From NCBI GenBank assembly GCA_035772735.1, contig JASDFA010000007.1, positions 147,993,001-148,057,000 on the forward strand: a stretch of DNA of 64,000 bases, given 5' to 3'. Source of the DNA: Datura wrightii (taxonomy: Eukaryota; Streptophyta; Magnoliopsida; Solanales; Solanaceae). Below the pieces are notes generated by a model, which saw nothing but the letters and a program-made list of their open reading frames with translations, was not told where the DNA came from and ran no database searches. Positions 1-14,200 of this stretch are shown here, piece by piece. Both the position numbers and the translations under genes were made by a program. The first letter of the stretch is position 1; every line of letters starts with the position of its first letter.

Positions 1-596
1 AATGGAGAGAGTTTTATATAATTAAGAAAATATTAAAGTTTTAACATATTAATTAAAGGTAAAATGATAAAAATATATATATATATATTTTACTTTAAAA
101 AAAAAAATTTAAAAGGCATATTCAAATTAAAAACATCACCTGATTTGTACTTCATTTGTTTGTTTTCATTTAATAAAAGAATAAAAAAAAAATTCTATTT
201 GCTTTTGGATAACCCGACAATTTTGATTCTTTTGGTTTACCTATTTCTCTACAAATGATTTCTCGTACCAAAATAGATCTGTTTTTTTTTCCCCCGCCTT
301 TTCTAATTAATGGAGTACGTGTTAACAAAAATACATATAAGAAGTAAGAACCAATGAGAGAGCTTCACTAGTACTAAGAATTGTTAATATAAACTAAAAA
401 TTATAAATTAAAAAAAAAGTGAAATATTAATAGAAACATAGATTTTGATAGATGGATTGAAAGAAGAAATGTCATTAATTTGACGATAGAAAATTTTCGA
501 ATAAATTAAGAATCTAAAGTTTTTTCTCTCTCCTATAAGAAAAATGATTTACAAACTGATAAGAAATGAATCTTGGTTCTAACTTAACCACAAAAA

Positions 597-692
597 CTAA
601 CTTGTGAGAGGAGGATTGCCTAAGTCCATATAAAGAGTCAACTTATCTCTTTAACTACCGATGTGGGACTTTTTTCATTCTTCAACACAGAC
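597..692. repeat. LTR-like fragment
   Basis: The stretch has the wording often seen at the ends of plant LTRs: CTTGTGAGAGGAGGATTGCC, then a segment about 'accgatgtgggactttt' followed by 'cattcttcaaca'. No partner LTR, primer site or internal domain was found nearby, so it is at most a remnant of a solo LTR. The call rests on motif resemblance only. Confidence 0.3.
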
Positions 693-2610
693 AAATCAAA
701 GTAGATGATTAAGTAGTTGAAGAGGCATGTCCTTTTATCGATGAAGGTTGTTGTTAAATTCGAACTTTTTGTTTGACGCATCTAACTAGTTCGCACGTTT
801 CATCAATTCCATCAACTAAATGAAAAGAGTAAGTCAATTGATACAGAAATGCGCTTGAGGGCAAAAATAAGCTGCCCTCCATTGAATAATATAATACTTT
901 ATATCCTACCATTTTATTTTATACTCTGTTCCTCATCTTCATAGGAACATTTATGAGAAAATTGTTGGTGAGTCATGAGTCATTTAACAATAAGAAATGA
1001 ATTGAATTGGCATCATCTATGGGGGGTTGAGCTGCTTTTGTCCATGATTTAAGCTAAAGACCTAATTTGGTCAACCAATTCTAGACACAATTGGATCTAT
1101 CCAAAATTTGCATACATTTCTGATTCTTCATTAGGTCTTAGATTTTAATTTACGCCATCTGATATTTGATCAAATTTTTAGTAATTCATTATGAATGTAC
1201 AATTAAACTTGAATTTGTTAATACATATATATACACAAAATTTAAGTAAAGGCAAAGCTTCAAATATATAATAGTTCGTTAATAGAGGCAGATCTATGTA
1301 TAAGGGTGGGGTGCCATCAAATATATAATGGCTTACAATTTTAAGGCGTGGACATCGTCTTTTGGGAAATTATTGTCAAAAAAGTTGTGGCTAAGTAGAA
1401 TAGAACCTGGGCCTCTTATAATCTTGACTAGACAAACGAGACAAGATTTTATTTTGTGTAAATGTTTTTTGATAAATATTAATTTTAGCTACTATCTGTG
1501 AATATTGATACCATTTTCACAAAATACTGCATACATTAATGTTTAAAGTGTCGAGGCACACAGAACTTTCATATTCTGGACCCCTTTCTATTTTTCAAGG
1601 TCAACTTCAGACACTTTTTGCAAAAGTTCTTATCTTGATAAGGCCTAACTTCATACATTTTTAATTTGTGACCTTGACAAAATCAAATTTAAGACATTTA
1701 AAGATGAAGCTTAATTGGATAGGCTCAAACTTCAGACACTTTTGTTTGAAGTTAGGCTTTGACTTGGAGTTTCAACATCTTCAATGAGTAAAGTTTGACT
1801 TTAATATGGATTTTCACTTATGATACATTTATTTATTTTATTCGTGATACCTCAATCTAATTATTTTCCTTTTCAATTCAAAATTAACTCAAATAAATAA
1901 AAAAAATTAGAAATTTATAACATAATAAGTCGTAAAATCTATATTAATCAATATAAAAAAAAAGTTTCTTTAGCGGGAGAAGAAAATGAATAATAAGAGG
2001 AGGAAAAGCGATTTTGTATGAACCGGGTATAAGTTAAACGGGGACTATCAAATAAGATACCCCGTGAATCAAGGACTAAACATATAACCAATGTATAGCC
2101 ACTATAAATATATTGATTATACACTTGATACTATACGAAATATATATCGACGATGGTTATAAACTATTACGGCTAGACAGGCTAAAAATGTTGAATCCCA
2201 ACAAGGATTTGTTGGCTTAATGGACCTAAACAATATCCTAACTGCATCTTTGCAGGGCCCAGCCCATGAGCTATTCCAGTTCGTCTGGAAGTGTATGGGC
2301 CGCATGTATATGTCCATTTAAGATGTAGGGGTTTCATGCCAAACTAAATGGGCCTAGGATATTCTTGATTTTTTCTTTTTGGATATTCTTGAATTTAAGC
2401 AGTTTGGTAATTGAAATTCAAATCACTTGAATTTGTATTGAAATCCTAGACTTTAAACTCTTTTTTCCCCTTATTCGTTAGTATATACTATATATTGATA
2501 AAATGATTGGGCTATTGCTGCAATTTTATTTTTTTTTAATTAACCCAAAAGCAACAGTTCTCCGGGCCTGTGATGGGGTGGATAAGAGACGGGGAGGGGG
2601 GGTGGAGGAG

Positions 2611-2808
2611 CAGAGGCGGAGGTAATGTATAATGTATGAATTTAATTGAACTCCTAACTTTTGATGCGGAGTATAAATTTATGTATAAAATTTATTAAAA
2701 TTATAATAAATAATAGACATGAACTCATAACTTTAAAAATATAATTAGTTCAATCCTAAAATCTTAAAAAGTTGAACCCATAAAATTTTAAATTATGAAT
2801 CACCTCTG
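2611..2808. mobile_element. hAT-like MITE with CAGAGGCGGA ends
   Basis: The left end reads CAGAGGCGGAGGTAAT and the right end, in reverse complement, CAGAGGTGAT, giving short imperfect terminal inverted repeats about 200 bp apart. CAGRG-type ends are typical of hAT-derived MITEs, and elements with a GGCGGAT start are common in Solanaceae. The interior is AT-rich and non-coding. I could not find a clear 8-bp target duplication. Related GGCGGAT starts are visible near 58,195 and 59,280. Confidence 0.5.
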
Positions 2809-5800
2809 ACGGAAAGAATAATTTCTTGGGATGAAAATGAGACAATCAATGTGAAACTACATGTCATAAATTTATCTAAAATTTTAAAATTAATTGAATT
2901 TAATCAAATATATATTGATAAGGAACTCTATTTTCCTTTTAAAACAATATTTGTTATAACTGAAACAAAATAATTTCTGTTTAACTTTCATTCTTCACGC
3001 ATATATTGTAATGTTTAGTTTCAGATTCTTTTTTTAAAAAACTCTAACTTTAAATATTACTTTTTTATTAATTTCAACCGGTTCATGTTCAAATATTAAA
3101 TTATAAATTTAACCAATAACTAAGCTGATTGCTCAACTTTCAAACTTAAAATTGAAATAAATTTTGATACGAGCAAATAATGTACTGTGGAGATAAATAT
3201 AAATCACTCAAATGAAAAATTTTAAACTCAAATATTGAGCATTGAGATATTTCGAGAAGAAGCTCTTCTCCTTAAATAAATTTTAAGCCACTTAAATTTG
3301 AATTAATCAATTCACTAAATTAGCAAAAACAAAATAAAATAAACTCACCGTTGGCATTTCCAACAATGAGAAAATGAAAGATTATTGCAACGACGCCTCG
3401 AGAATATAACTCACGTGTACGCACGTGGAATTAGTCGCGTGCTGGTGGAGCTACTTTTATCCTCTCTAACGCACAAAAAGAACTCTAAAATTTTAAAAAT
3501 AAAAAATGGGAGGAGGAAATAAAAGTGAAGAAAAATATTAAAACTATCTCCGTGTGATTTATAGGTTATATTTGATTCTTAAAAGCAGCTCCTAATTATT
3601 GTATTAGAATAAATTACTTAAATCACAATTGTACGATCTTTTTTTAAATTTTTTATAAACACAAAATATTTTGTGTATTCCGCGGTTTTTGTTTAAAAAG
3701 AAAAAAGTAAAAGCAAAAAATAACAGAAGTTTAAAGGAGCCCACATGAGCAGACTGACAAATCTAACATTTTTTTCTGACAACTAAACTACTATTGACGT
3801 ATTTGAACATTCACAGGCTTGTGAGCCAGCTTTCCTTAGATATTTACCCATATTTTTAATTTTAAAATTTTTAATTTAATTTTTATTTTTAAACTTTATA
3901 TTAAATTAAATTACGATAAATAGATTGAAATAATATGATAGGAGATATTAATTTTATGCTTAATTGAACAATATATTTGCAAATGAAGGCAATCAAGTGA
4001 CGTGGATTATTTTTATAAATAGATCCTACCTTAATGAGTATATATCTGATCTGATCTGATCTACGACAACTATTATTTATGTTATCGATCATCAAAATTT
4101 CTCAAGAACGGAAGAACAACTCTAAACCTAAAGCTGAAATTGATAAATTAATTAAACGACTGATATGTGTTTAGTACAAATCACGATTCATTCAATTGTT
4201 TTAGCAAGATTTCAATTTGTAATAATAATTTTGTGCATTTTAATTTCTAAAAGCATCACAACTGGAAAAAGAAAAAGCAAGATTTTTGAATTGCATATAT
4301 AGGTGTAAACACATTATTGAGATTGTTCATGATGAAATTGCTAAGTTGAATACAATGGGGATGAACTTTTACCTCTTATCAAAAAAATTTATTATTTACT
4401 TCTTTAAATTTTAAATACACTTGCTTTTTTTTTATTTCGTTATTATATACACGGTATGTAAAAAGTTCTTTTTATATAATGACATTATTAATACCAAGCA
4501 AACTTAAGTAAACTAATTAATCATATCACGTTGTTATAAAAATTATCATGAACTTTTCTTTTAATATAAAAATATAGTTTTAAATGTGAAGATTATATGG
4601 TAAATAACAATAAGAACAATTTGATTTTAAGCATTTCCTCTCCCGATTCTAGGTTTTTCACCCTTAATTTTATATAGGAAGACTGTTAAATTATTCACTT
4701 AAGTTGATTATTTGCTCTCGGTTAATTTTAAAATTTGAAGTTGAGATTTAAAATTTAAAAATTTAATTTTAAAGTTGTGAATTTTTGAATTTGAAGTTAT
4801 ATCTAAACATGGATTTTATTTTTAAAATATTAAAATTTTATGAGTAGAAGTTTCAAAAATTTAAAAGTTAATTTGAATGAACAAACAGATATTTTAGGAT
4901 AAATTTTTAAAATTTTAATCAATGCTGAATTATTTATATATATATATTATATGGAAAAAGGTTCGAATATGCTTTTAGAGTAATAAATTTATAATTATAC
5001 TCTTTGAATGCTGAATCTTCATTGATTTTTAAAAATTAAACGAATTTTATTCTTTTACGACTTTATTATATTTATGTATATATGTATAAGTTATTTCATA
5101 TTTTTAATGTTATCAAATAAAATACCAACTAATGTATCAAATTATATAATGGTTAATTATACATAATTCAAATTACAATTAAATATTGAACAAAGTTATA
5201 TTCAAATTTATATATCATAACTATTTTTCTTATATATTATACCAAACGATCTAACGATCTCTTAAAATATACCAAATCAAATAAATATGTACTTCATCAA
5301 TAATTTGCTAGTAATATTTCTTTAACATGTGGGAATTTTTGTTTTTTTCTTTAGTTTCCTATTTGATGTTCATAATCTATATTAAAGATTGACAAACTCT
5401 AATTTATATTAAATAAGACTTATTTAAAAATTAATATTTTCTATAAAAAAAATTCTACTTAAAATTAAACATATAAACTTTTAATTAAGAGGAAAGCAAT
5501 TTCATCGGCCGGCACCTTATTTAAATTTGATGGTAAGAAAAGGGAAGTTGGTGACATCAAGTGAATGCACGCAACATAAATATAAATTGGACTAACACCC
5601 TGCAATCACCACCTGCTTTTCTGACACTACTCTTATGTTTCCATCAATTAATATTTCCACTCATTGCCTTTCTTTCCAATTCCTTCCTTACCCCTTTTTA
5701 AAGTACTCATTTTTACTTATTACATTTTATTTATATAATAATTAATTTTTATTTTAAATTTAAATATTAAAAAAGTTATTTTAAATTACAACTTTTTCAT

Positions 5801-7199
5801 ATAAATATAATGAAAATATATTTTAAAATAATAATTAAAATTCATATATTTCCTTTGTCGTAATTTACACATTGTTTTAGTCGGTGTAAAAAAAATGACA
5901 AATTTCTATATTTACTAATAATTTAACTTTAAAATATTTATTTAATTATTAATAAGATAATTTATAGTTATACGAATATATTTAACTTGTGTTAAATTCT
6001 AAATATTAATTCTTTTTATATTTTTTAAATGTTATATTTAATTAAATTATATTATATAAATTAAAATAAATAAATAATTTAATTTTTAAAAAACAAAAGA
6101 TGACAAGTGAAATTAATTATAGCCTAGATGTGTTGGCTTTCAATTGTTGTGCCTGCTTGGCATAGGTCACCCACCATAGGTTCCCGTATTCATGAAGAGA
6201 ACGTTGTTATATATACCATCTATAAGTCTCAATAATTTCCGCACTAAAGATAAAAATTAGAGTTCAAAGAAACATGAATACATGAACATTAGATTTTTCA
6301 AAAACAATTCTAAAGTACAATATTGAAATTGTGAAATATCCTACAGTGACACGTAGTTTAAGATTTATAGCATATTTTTATCGTATGCGTAAATTATGAT
6401 AATCTTCGAATTCGGTTATAATTGCTAATTTTGTAATTCAATTATAACATAGTTTTAATATCTTGTTTAGTAACGAACGATTATAAGAAAAATCGCAATC
6501 CAATTATGATTACAAGCAAGGGCATATACAGAATTTTTGATCAGCAATATTACTTTTTAAAATGAAAAATAATAAAAGAAGTTGTGGAGTTTAAAACTCA
6601 CATCCTCAAAATTTGAAATTTCTGACCAATTAAGCTACACAATCATTTATGTCTAAAAGTATATATTTAAAAAAATATTTCAACAAAGTAGTGTCACGTT
6701 ACACCCTCGAGCCTTAGTAAATCTAGCTACCCATCTCAGAAGTCTAAGGTCTATCTACGAAAATGTTTTGTAATTGTACAACAAATAAAAATATGCGATC
6801 AAGATTTTAAAAAGATCAAATAAGAACCTTTTTCATGATACTTTAGCATGGCAATTTTTAGTTTTATCGTTTAAATTAAATGCACATGATTAATACATAC
6901 TTTCCCTGCTTCTATCAAACATGTATTAACATTTCATCGAACACTTTAAAAACATGATTTTTGTGACAAAATAATCTTAATAAAGATAAATGTTAACTCA
7001 CCCAAAATACAAATCTTTTCAAGCATATTTGCTCTAATCAATCCAATCAAGTCGATTGTTCGCGATCTACAAAAATAACGATGATATAAATCATTTACAT
7101 ATAATATAACGTAGTTTTAGCGGCACAAATTTGATCGAAAATAAGTATGATTTACTCAATTAAACAGATATTTTCTTTTTATTTGAGAGGATAATATTT

Positions 7200-7615
7200 A
7201 CATATTTTTTCAAAAAAAATTAAATATGATTGCAATTCGACTAATATAATCATATTAATTGATAGGTACTTTTTGAAAACATATAATAATATTCTTTTCA
7301 CATTCTAAAGTGACTTAAGTAGGGTAGAATTGAAAAAATATAGTCAAATATTTTTTGAATTTTAAAACTAACAACTACTTTTTTTGTTTATTCTTACTTA
7401 ATAAGATAAAATTTACGTTAAAAAAATTTAATAGGGGTTGCAATTTAACTATTATAATCCTATTAATTAATAGATACTTTTAAAAAATAAATAATAATTA
7501 TTTTTTTTACATTGTAAAAAGATTTAAGTATTAAAAATAGAGTTAAAAGAAAATAATCAATTATATTTTTAATTTTAAAAAATAACAATTATTTTTAATA
7601 TATCTAACAACTAGA
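7200..7615. mobile_element. Two adjacent copies of a Stowaway-like MITE (degenerate)
   Basis: Two consecutive segments, about 7200-7385 and 7386-7615, have the same order of blocks: a run with 'cctattaattaatagatac' or a variant, an A-rich stretch with 'acat..aataat', then 'cattctaaagtgacttaagta' or 'cattgtaaaaagatttaagta', and finally 'ttttgaattttaaaa..aacaa'. The same block order is seen at 23,255-23,524, where both ends are still clear. No coding capacity. Borders are approximate. Confidence 0.5.
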
Positions 7616-7702
7616 AAAGATAGAAGAGAATATTAATTTGTTTTGGATCTACTCTTGTTCCAATAAATTGCATATTTCTTGTTTCCAAGTTAAGTATATG
7701 TT

Positions 7703-7871
7703 TAAGTAACACCTAGAGAAACATTTAACATTAATTACGAGACAATAGAGGAATTGACATTATCATCATGACATTCATGTGGAAGCTTGAGAAATTACAC
7801 TTATTTTTATTGTCCCAAAGCTTATCATCTTAATCTCTGATAAGTAACACCTAGAGAAACATTTAACATTA
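7703..7871. repeat. 31-bp perfect direct repeat, 138 bp apart
   Basis: The 31 bases at 7703-7733, beginning TAAGTAACACCTAGAGAAAC, recur without change at 7841-7871. The bases between the copies are not repetitive. This could be a recent local duplication or a footprint of a rearrangement. It is not flanked by recognisable element ends. Confidence 0.75.
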
Positions 7872-10800
7872 CCACACTTAGGAATATCTTGATAATTGTG
7901 ATTTATTAGTTTAATTAAACAACACTTGTCATTTTCTTTTTCTTTAATTAAGTTTAATATGGAAAGTGCATGGAAGCCTGAGAAAAGTTCAAAACAAACT
8001 AAAGGGCTCTTCCATCAAAAATAGTCTAGTTATAACAGTTATTCGTGATAATAATATTTTGTTATAATAGTCTGACTTTTTTTTGAATTAATTTTTTTTA
8101 TTATATTTTATTTCTTTATAATTGTATTCTATCTGTAACAATAATGACCTTCAGTATAGCAGTGTTCTTTGTTAAACTATCCCTATATAATAGTCATACT
8201 TAAATATCGTATAATAATATTTTATAATAAATATATTATATATAAAAATAAATACTAAAATACTTATAATAATCATCATTAATGTAATATACATGGTAAA
8301 ATTCATGTACAAATATCTAAAAAAAAATTTATATTAAAATAGCGTCCACCAATTATAGTCGTAACTTTACGAGGAAAGACTAATGGTATTTTGTTTTTTT
8401 ACATTCATACTCATCCCATTTTTTGGTTAAATTGGTTAACAGATACATTTCTTCTTCTTGGTACAAAATCATTAAACTAGATATTTGCGTATTTTTGTTT
8501 GTAACAAAAAAATGAGATCTAAACGTCAAATGCTAGTATACATATATAACAACACTTCACTGTAGCAATCATAAAATTTTGAGATAAACACTGTCATCAT
8601 GAAGAGGTTTGCTGTATAACTTCTTAAATAATTTTTAATTTATTTTTACTTATTCAGTATTGATTTATCACGAAGTATCTTTTAAAAAATAACTAATAAA
8701 ATAATAAATTTATTGTATTACCTTTTAAATATAACAAAAAAAATGTATAGTTAATAATAAGAATAAATTAGGAATTAACTGATAAATCATCTCTTAATTT
8801 TTTAAACTGATTAAGTAAAAATGGAAGTCTAGTTTCAGTGTAGCGGACAAGTAAAGATAAACGGAAAGAGTATTGAAAATAGATGTCTATTTTTACTTAT
8901 CCAATTTAAAAAATCAAGAGATAATTTATCATTTTATATGTATTTAATCCTTATTATTAACTAATATTTATTTTTTAAAAATATTAAATATATTATATTC
9001 AAAGAGTGATATAATAAATTTATTATTTTATTAATTATTTCTTAAGATGTGTGGCAAGTTAAGTATTGCCTTGGACAAAAAAAAAATGGACGGAGGAAGT
9101 AAAGTTTTAGGTACTATAGTTAAGTTCATAATTCCTGCAAAATATTAAGGACCCATTTGGTGGCTGTACTAATTAGAATGGTTCTTGGATTAAAAATTAG
9201 TTTAGTCAATATATTTTTTTGTTATTCAATTCAATAATATGTGGATTACTTATACACCATATGGTGTATTATTTTGTACCAAGTAAATAATAGGATAACT
9301 TACACTGAATTTAATAATATCTTCATAAGATCCTTAAATGACTAGATTGACCTTCAATTGCTTTTTCCTAAATCGCTTTATACGAAAATTCAACGGTACG
9401 ATAGTAAAATTTTTTTTTATACCAACCACAATATCTAATTTTTAACACACTAAATTAAATACTTAATAAAAATAATATTAATATTATAATTAATAATTTT
9501 TATATTTTACTAATTTCTATATTATTTGTCTTCGTATCAGAGGACCCTAAGTCTTAAATATGACAATTCCTTTTAATTAATTACTCATAATTTTTTTATT
9601 TGTATATTTCACAAATGATTCTTGGAAATGTTTTAAAAAAAATGTTCACATATTAGAAATATATATATATAAAGTGAAATAAGCAGTTTTGTCCAAACTC
9701 CAAAGTGAGATAATTATATTATTATTATTCTTTTTTTTGCTAAATTAAAATTTGACATCTTCCTCCACCTGACTAAACCTTTGCAGCTGATAATGAAAAT
9801 TAGACAAACTCTGATTCTTTTGGCTGAAATAGAACTTGCATTTGTCAGCTCTTTACCATGCTCTCTAAAATTATCCGTCGTATTACTTTCTTTTATTTTA
9901 AAATAATTGATATTTAAATTTTCTTTAAAATAAATAATATCATATAATAAAAAAAATTAATATATTAAATTAAAAATATTATTTATTTTAAAATAAAATT
10001 TAAATATTAATTATTTTTTTAAAATTATGATAAATAATTTGAGAGAGAGTTGATTTTCTTTTTTTGCCCTTTCTGTCTCACATTCTCTCATGCTTCAGTT
10101 TTTTGACTCGTAGCCAAAAAAAAAAAAAAGAATGAAGAGCCCCAAACAGAACTTTGAACCTCGAAATTCTACTAATTAGTCATGACTGTAGGTGCTTGCT
10201 GCTTGCTTATTTTTGGGGGTTCACTTTCCAATAAAAACTTACAGCTACAGACAGATGCAACAGACCTGCAGAACCTTACAAACCTAAAACATATTTTTTA
10301 AAAATTTTTTTGTCTGTCGTGTTGTTTCTCTTTTTTCTCAACTGTCTTGTCTCTCTGACTGTCTGTTTTTAATCTCTAGTGCCTACTTAGCTTAGCTAAA
10401 AGCCTTTTTCACTTCTTTTTTGTTTTTTTTTTTACTTTTTCTCTAAGTGGCCACTGGCTGGTTGATCAGAGTGGCCACCACAAACAAGACACTTTTTTTC
10501 CTTTTTTTTTTTGAGTTTAATTATATGATATTTGAAAAATATTAATTTCATTATTGAGATTCATAATGTACAAAGCCTATAACGAGAATTTACTCAATTT
10601 TAGAGAAATTTCATCTCTTTCATCATACGTTCATTACAAATGAAATTTTCTTTTCGAATTTAAACATTTTAATTACGTATAAAATTTGCTGACTTAATTA
10701 TTAAGATTCACAAGACTTCAGCTTTAGTATGTTTGGAATTTCATTCATTTCATCATATTTTTGTTACAAATGAAATTTTAACCTCTATGATAAAACTAAC

Positions 10801-10934
10801 TTACATCTTGGATTTTAATCTGAATTCTTTAATTAACAGAAGAAATATTTTTTTTAACTTTTTTTAATTTATATGTTTTTTTTAAAAAAAATTACTTTTA
10901 TATTTAAAAATTTTAAAAATATCATTTTTATTTT

Positions 10935-11101
10935 ATTTAAATTATAAAAAACGAGAGAACTCATTTAGCCCGGATAGTCTTTTACTTTGCTTTGCAGGTT
11001 TCCCCGCACTCGACACTGCAAAAAGATGTAAAAAGGGTCCACAGAACTCACTGCAAAAAAAAAAGAGAAGCATTTCCAAACTTTCTCTTTCAGAGTTTTC
11101 T

Positions 11102-11132
<31 letters not shown>

Positions 11133-11261
11133 CTCATATGCTGCTGCCTCACATTAATATTCTTCTTATCGTCCTTCAACTAGCAGCAGCTCTAATAAAA
11201 TCAAAGTAAAATCAAAATCAAAAACAATAAAAATCCCATCTTTATTTCTCTCTCTCTCTCC
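10935..11261 (+). promoter_or_regulatory. Core promoter and CT-rich leader of the GRF gene
   Basis: A possible TATA box (ATTATAAAAA) lies near 10,940. It is followed by a leader with three pyrimidine microsatellites: CT repeats at about 11,098-11,117, CA repeats at 11,117-11,128, and CT repeats at about 11,248-11,260 that run directly into the start codon. CT-rich leaders are common in plant regulatory genes. The transcription start is not fixed by the sequence. Confidence 0.4.
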
Positions 11262-14200
11262 ATGGACTTCAATCTGAAGCAATGGAGAAACCAGCAACAT
11301 GAGTCAGAAAATCAAGAATCACCAACTCATCATCCTGCAAAGTTACCAAGACTTCTCCTTGACTTCGACTCTGTTTCTGTTGATTCTGATTCTGCAGCCT
11401 CTTCTTGTGCCCTTCCATTGTTTGTATCTGAACCAACAACAACTACCAAATTGTTGTCAGATTCAACAACCACTGCCACCACCAAATTTCCCAGTAAGAT
11501 TACAGAATTAGACACCCTTTTCATTTCTTGCTTCCAACTTCAGATTTTGAGCCTTTACTGTTAGGTATATTAAGTTGTACATATTAAAGATTCTGTTTTT
11601 TTTTCTTGATTTAGGGATGGGAAGTGGTTACTTCAGCTTGGCCCAGTGGCAGGAACTTGAACTACAGGCTTTGATTTTCAGGCATTTTATTTCTGGTGCC
11701 CCTGTTCCTCCTGAACTCCTCCATCTTGTTAAGAAAAGCATTATCACTTCTTCTTCTCCTCCTCCATATTACTTCTCTCATCCCTTTCAACAGTATCCTC
11801 ACTACCAACAAGCCTGTAAGTTATTATTGCTTTCTTGTTTCAGTTTTCACTTTTCTCCTGTGCTTAATTTCTGTAAACGTTGTTATCTTTTTTTTCTTTT
11901 TTTGTGCTAGCTTTTCATTTTTTATGTATATATATAATATATGTTTGATTCTTTTGCTACTTTCTTGGTCTTTGAACTAAGGAACATAGAAAATTGAATA
12001 AAAAAGATTTGTTCTTGATCTGTATTTCTTAGTTCTTTTCCATAGTTCTCAAAGACACAAGCCAAGTTAAATTCAATTTCCCATAACCATGTAAGAAATC
12101 CAATCACAGTATAAAAACAATTTTTCTCTTAACATTTTTGGACCAACTTTTTTTCTTCAAAAGAAAATCAAATGAGCCAGTCTACATGTGGTAGATAAGT
12201 ATTCTTGATAAATTCTTATAAGCTTAGGTTAATAAGCTCAACTGATCTGTACTTCTACTGCATTCCGAGAATATTTCTGGCTGTTATTTTTGTGGTAAGA
12301 AAATCTGTTTGATGGCATTAAATTTTTGAACTATAAATGATGTTTTCATTATGAGTAACTTCTGTAAATTGATGATAAAATAGTATTTTTATCACCTAAA
12401 ATATAATACTATTATCAGTCCATAAAAACTGAGATTAATAACCTAGAAAATAAAGATTGTTAGGTTACTTAATACAACATATTAAAATATCACAAAGGAT
12501 TGTGGCTATATTGCTCGGACTCTCGAAAAATGCATGGTTTTTGGAGGTTTGACAAAGAACCTGCAATTTTTTTACAAAAATCTGAGCAACATAGGATTCT
12601 AGTGGGATGGATAAGGCCTTAATAAGAGATCTCTGGTTTGATCCCTGAAAATTAAAACAAAAAAAACCTTAGTACGGAGCGCTTCCCTTTTAAAGGCTCT
12701 ACTCAGCGCAAATTTGGAATAGTCGCCCTAGTGAACTTCAAATACCAAATAATTACATAAAAAATTGTTACTGTGTATGAGTCAAATCATTTTATTTAAA
12801 TTTTCTACTTGACCTCCAAGATTAAGAATGTTATGTAAATGTTTTTGAAGTGATGCAGTCAGGGTACTGGGGAAGAGCAGCCATGGATCCAGAACCAGGG
12901 AGGTGTAGGAGGACTGATGGGAAGAAATGGAGGTGCTCAAGGGATGTAGTGGTTGGCCAGAAGTACTGCGAGCGCCACGTTCATCGTGGCCGCAGCCGTT
13001 CAAGAAAGCCTGTGGAAATTCCCACACCTGCCAACAACGGCAGTAAAAACAACACCACCACTGTTTCTCATCACCAAGCCTTTGCAAAAATGGCTGGCCA
13101 CGTTGCTGCTGCTCCTCACTTTTCTCTATCTGGACATTCACCTTCCACTGATGCAGCTCTCCATCTCAATCAAAGGTATAAACTTTTCAGATTTTTGAAT
13201 GCTGGATTTTGTATGTGTTGGGTATAACTTGTCTACGCTGAAACATGTGATAAAAAAGATGGTTATATTTAGTCGCACACGAGGGCATCCTTGAAGTGAG
13301 TTGAGAATCATGACTTCTCAAGGGACAAAAATGTATGTTGCTCAAAGACTTAAAAAATGTCGTTTGGGTGCATGTCAGATCCTTAAAAAAAAGTAGTGCA
13401 TTTTTAAAGAATTCAACATGGTGTGACAATCTTTTTGAAGATTTCGAACAACATAAGCTGAAACACTAATGTGATTTTTCTTCTCATCTGTCTAAGTAGT
13501 GGTGAATAATGTTACCAAGTACCTTTGCTATTAATGGGAAGTAACAGGTATCCCTCAAATCAAATTAGTCGAGGTCTGTGAAGTTGGTCTGGACACTACG
13601 ATTATTAAAAGTAAAAAAAAAATGAAAAAGATAACTTCATCCTCCCTAAAAAGTAAAATTATTCACATGAAAAGTAAAACAGGTTATCTACTCTACCATA
13701 TGGTGTTAATTATCTTTTATATTTAAGTGTATAAAAATGTAAAAAAAATTTCTCTCTGCGTCTTTTTTGTTATTTTGAACATTATATATGCATTTTAAGG
13801 GCTTCTTATTTTTGTTCCTTCTTTTTTGGTGGGTTTTTGGGAGAAGAAAAAGGCAGTATTGGTCTGTCATTTCTTGGAGGGAACTGCCTTAAATGTATAT
13901 CTCTTCTCACTTTAGTTATAGTGAGTGGCTTTTTATTCTAGTGAATATACACTCTATTTATTGTGGCCAGTTTTCTGAAATCACTATTCTTTCTATAAAT
14001 ATTTCTTAGTACTATAACTCATTACTCAGAGCAAAGTGTTACTTTGTACAGATACAACTTTTTTTCACTGTTTTTTTTTTGTGCAGAAAAGATTGACATA
14101 GAAGTTCAATTATGCATTAAAGCATTGAACTTTTACTTTCTTATTTAATTTCTTGAAGGGACCAACAACAAATATCTTCCCATTGTTCTCTTTTTTTCCC

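Larger units (their letters stand above)
1..10900. other. Gene-free AT-rich intergenic region with MITE debris
   Basis: I see no convincing coding gene here. Open frames are short and have no recognisable protein. The sequence is very AT-rich with many runs of A or T, and contains several degenerate inverted-repeat elements. The ones I can delimit are listed separately: an LTR-like scrap near 0.6 kb, a hAT-like MITE at 2.6 kb, Stowaway-like copies at 7.2-7.6 kb and a 31-bp direct repeat at 7.7 kb. Further Stowaway-like ends occur around 8.6-9.1 kb and 9.87-10.05 kb but their borders are unclear. Confidence 0.7.

Noticed and set aside
12782..13141. 119-residue frame antisense to the GRF WRC exon
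   Set aside because: It is the shadow of the conserved exon on the other strand.
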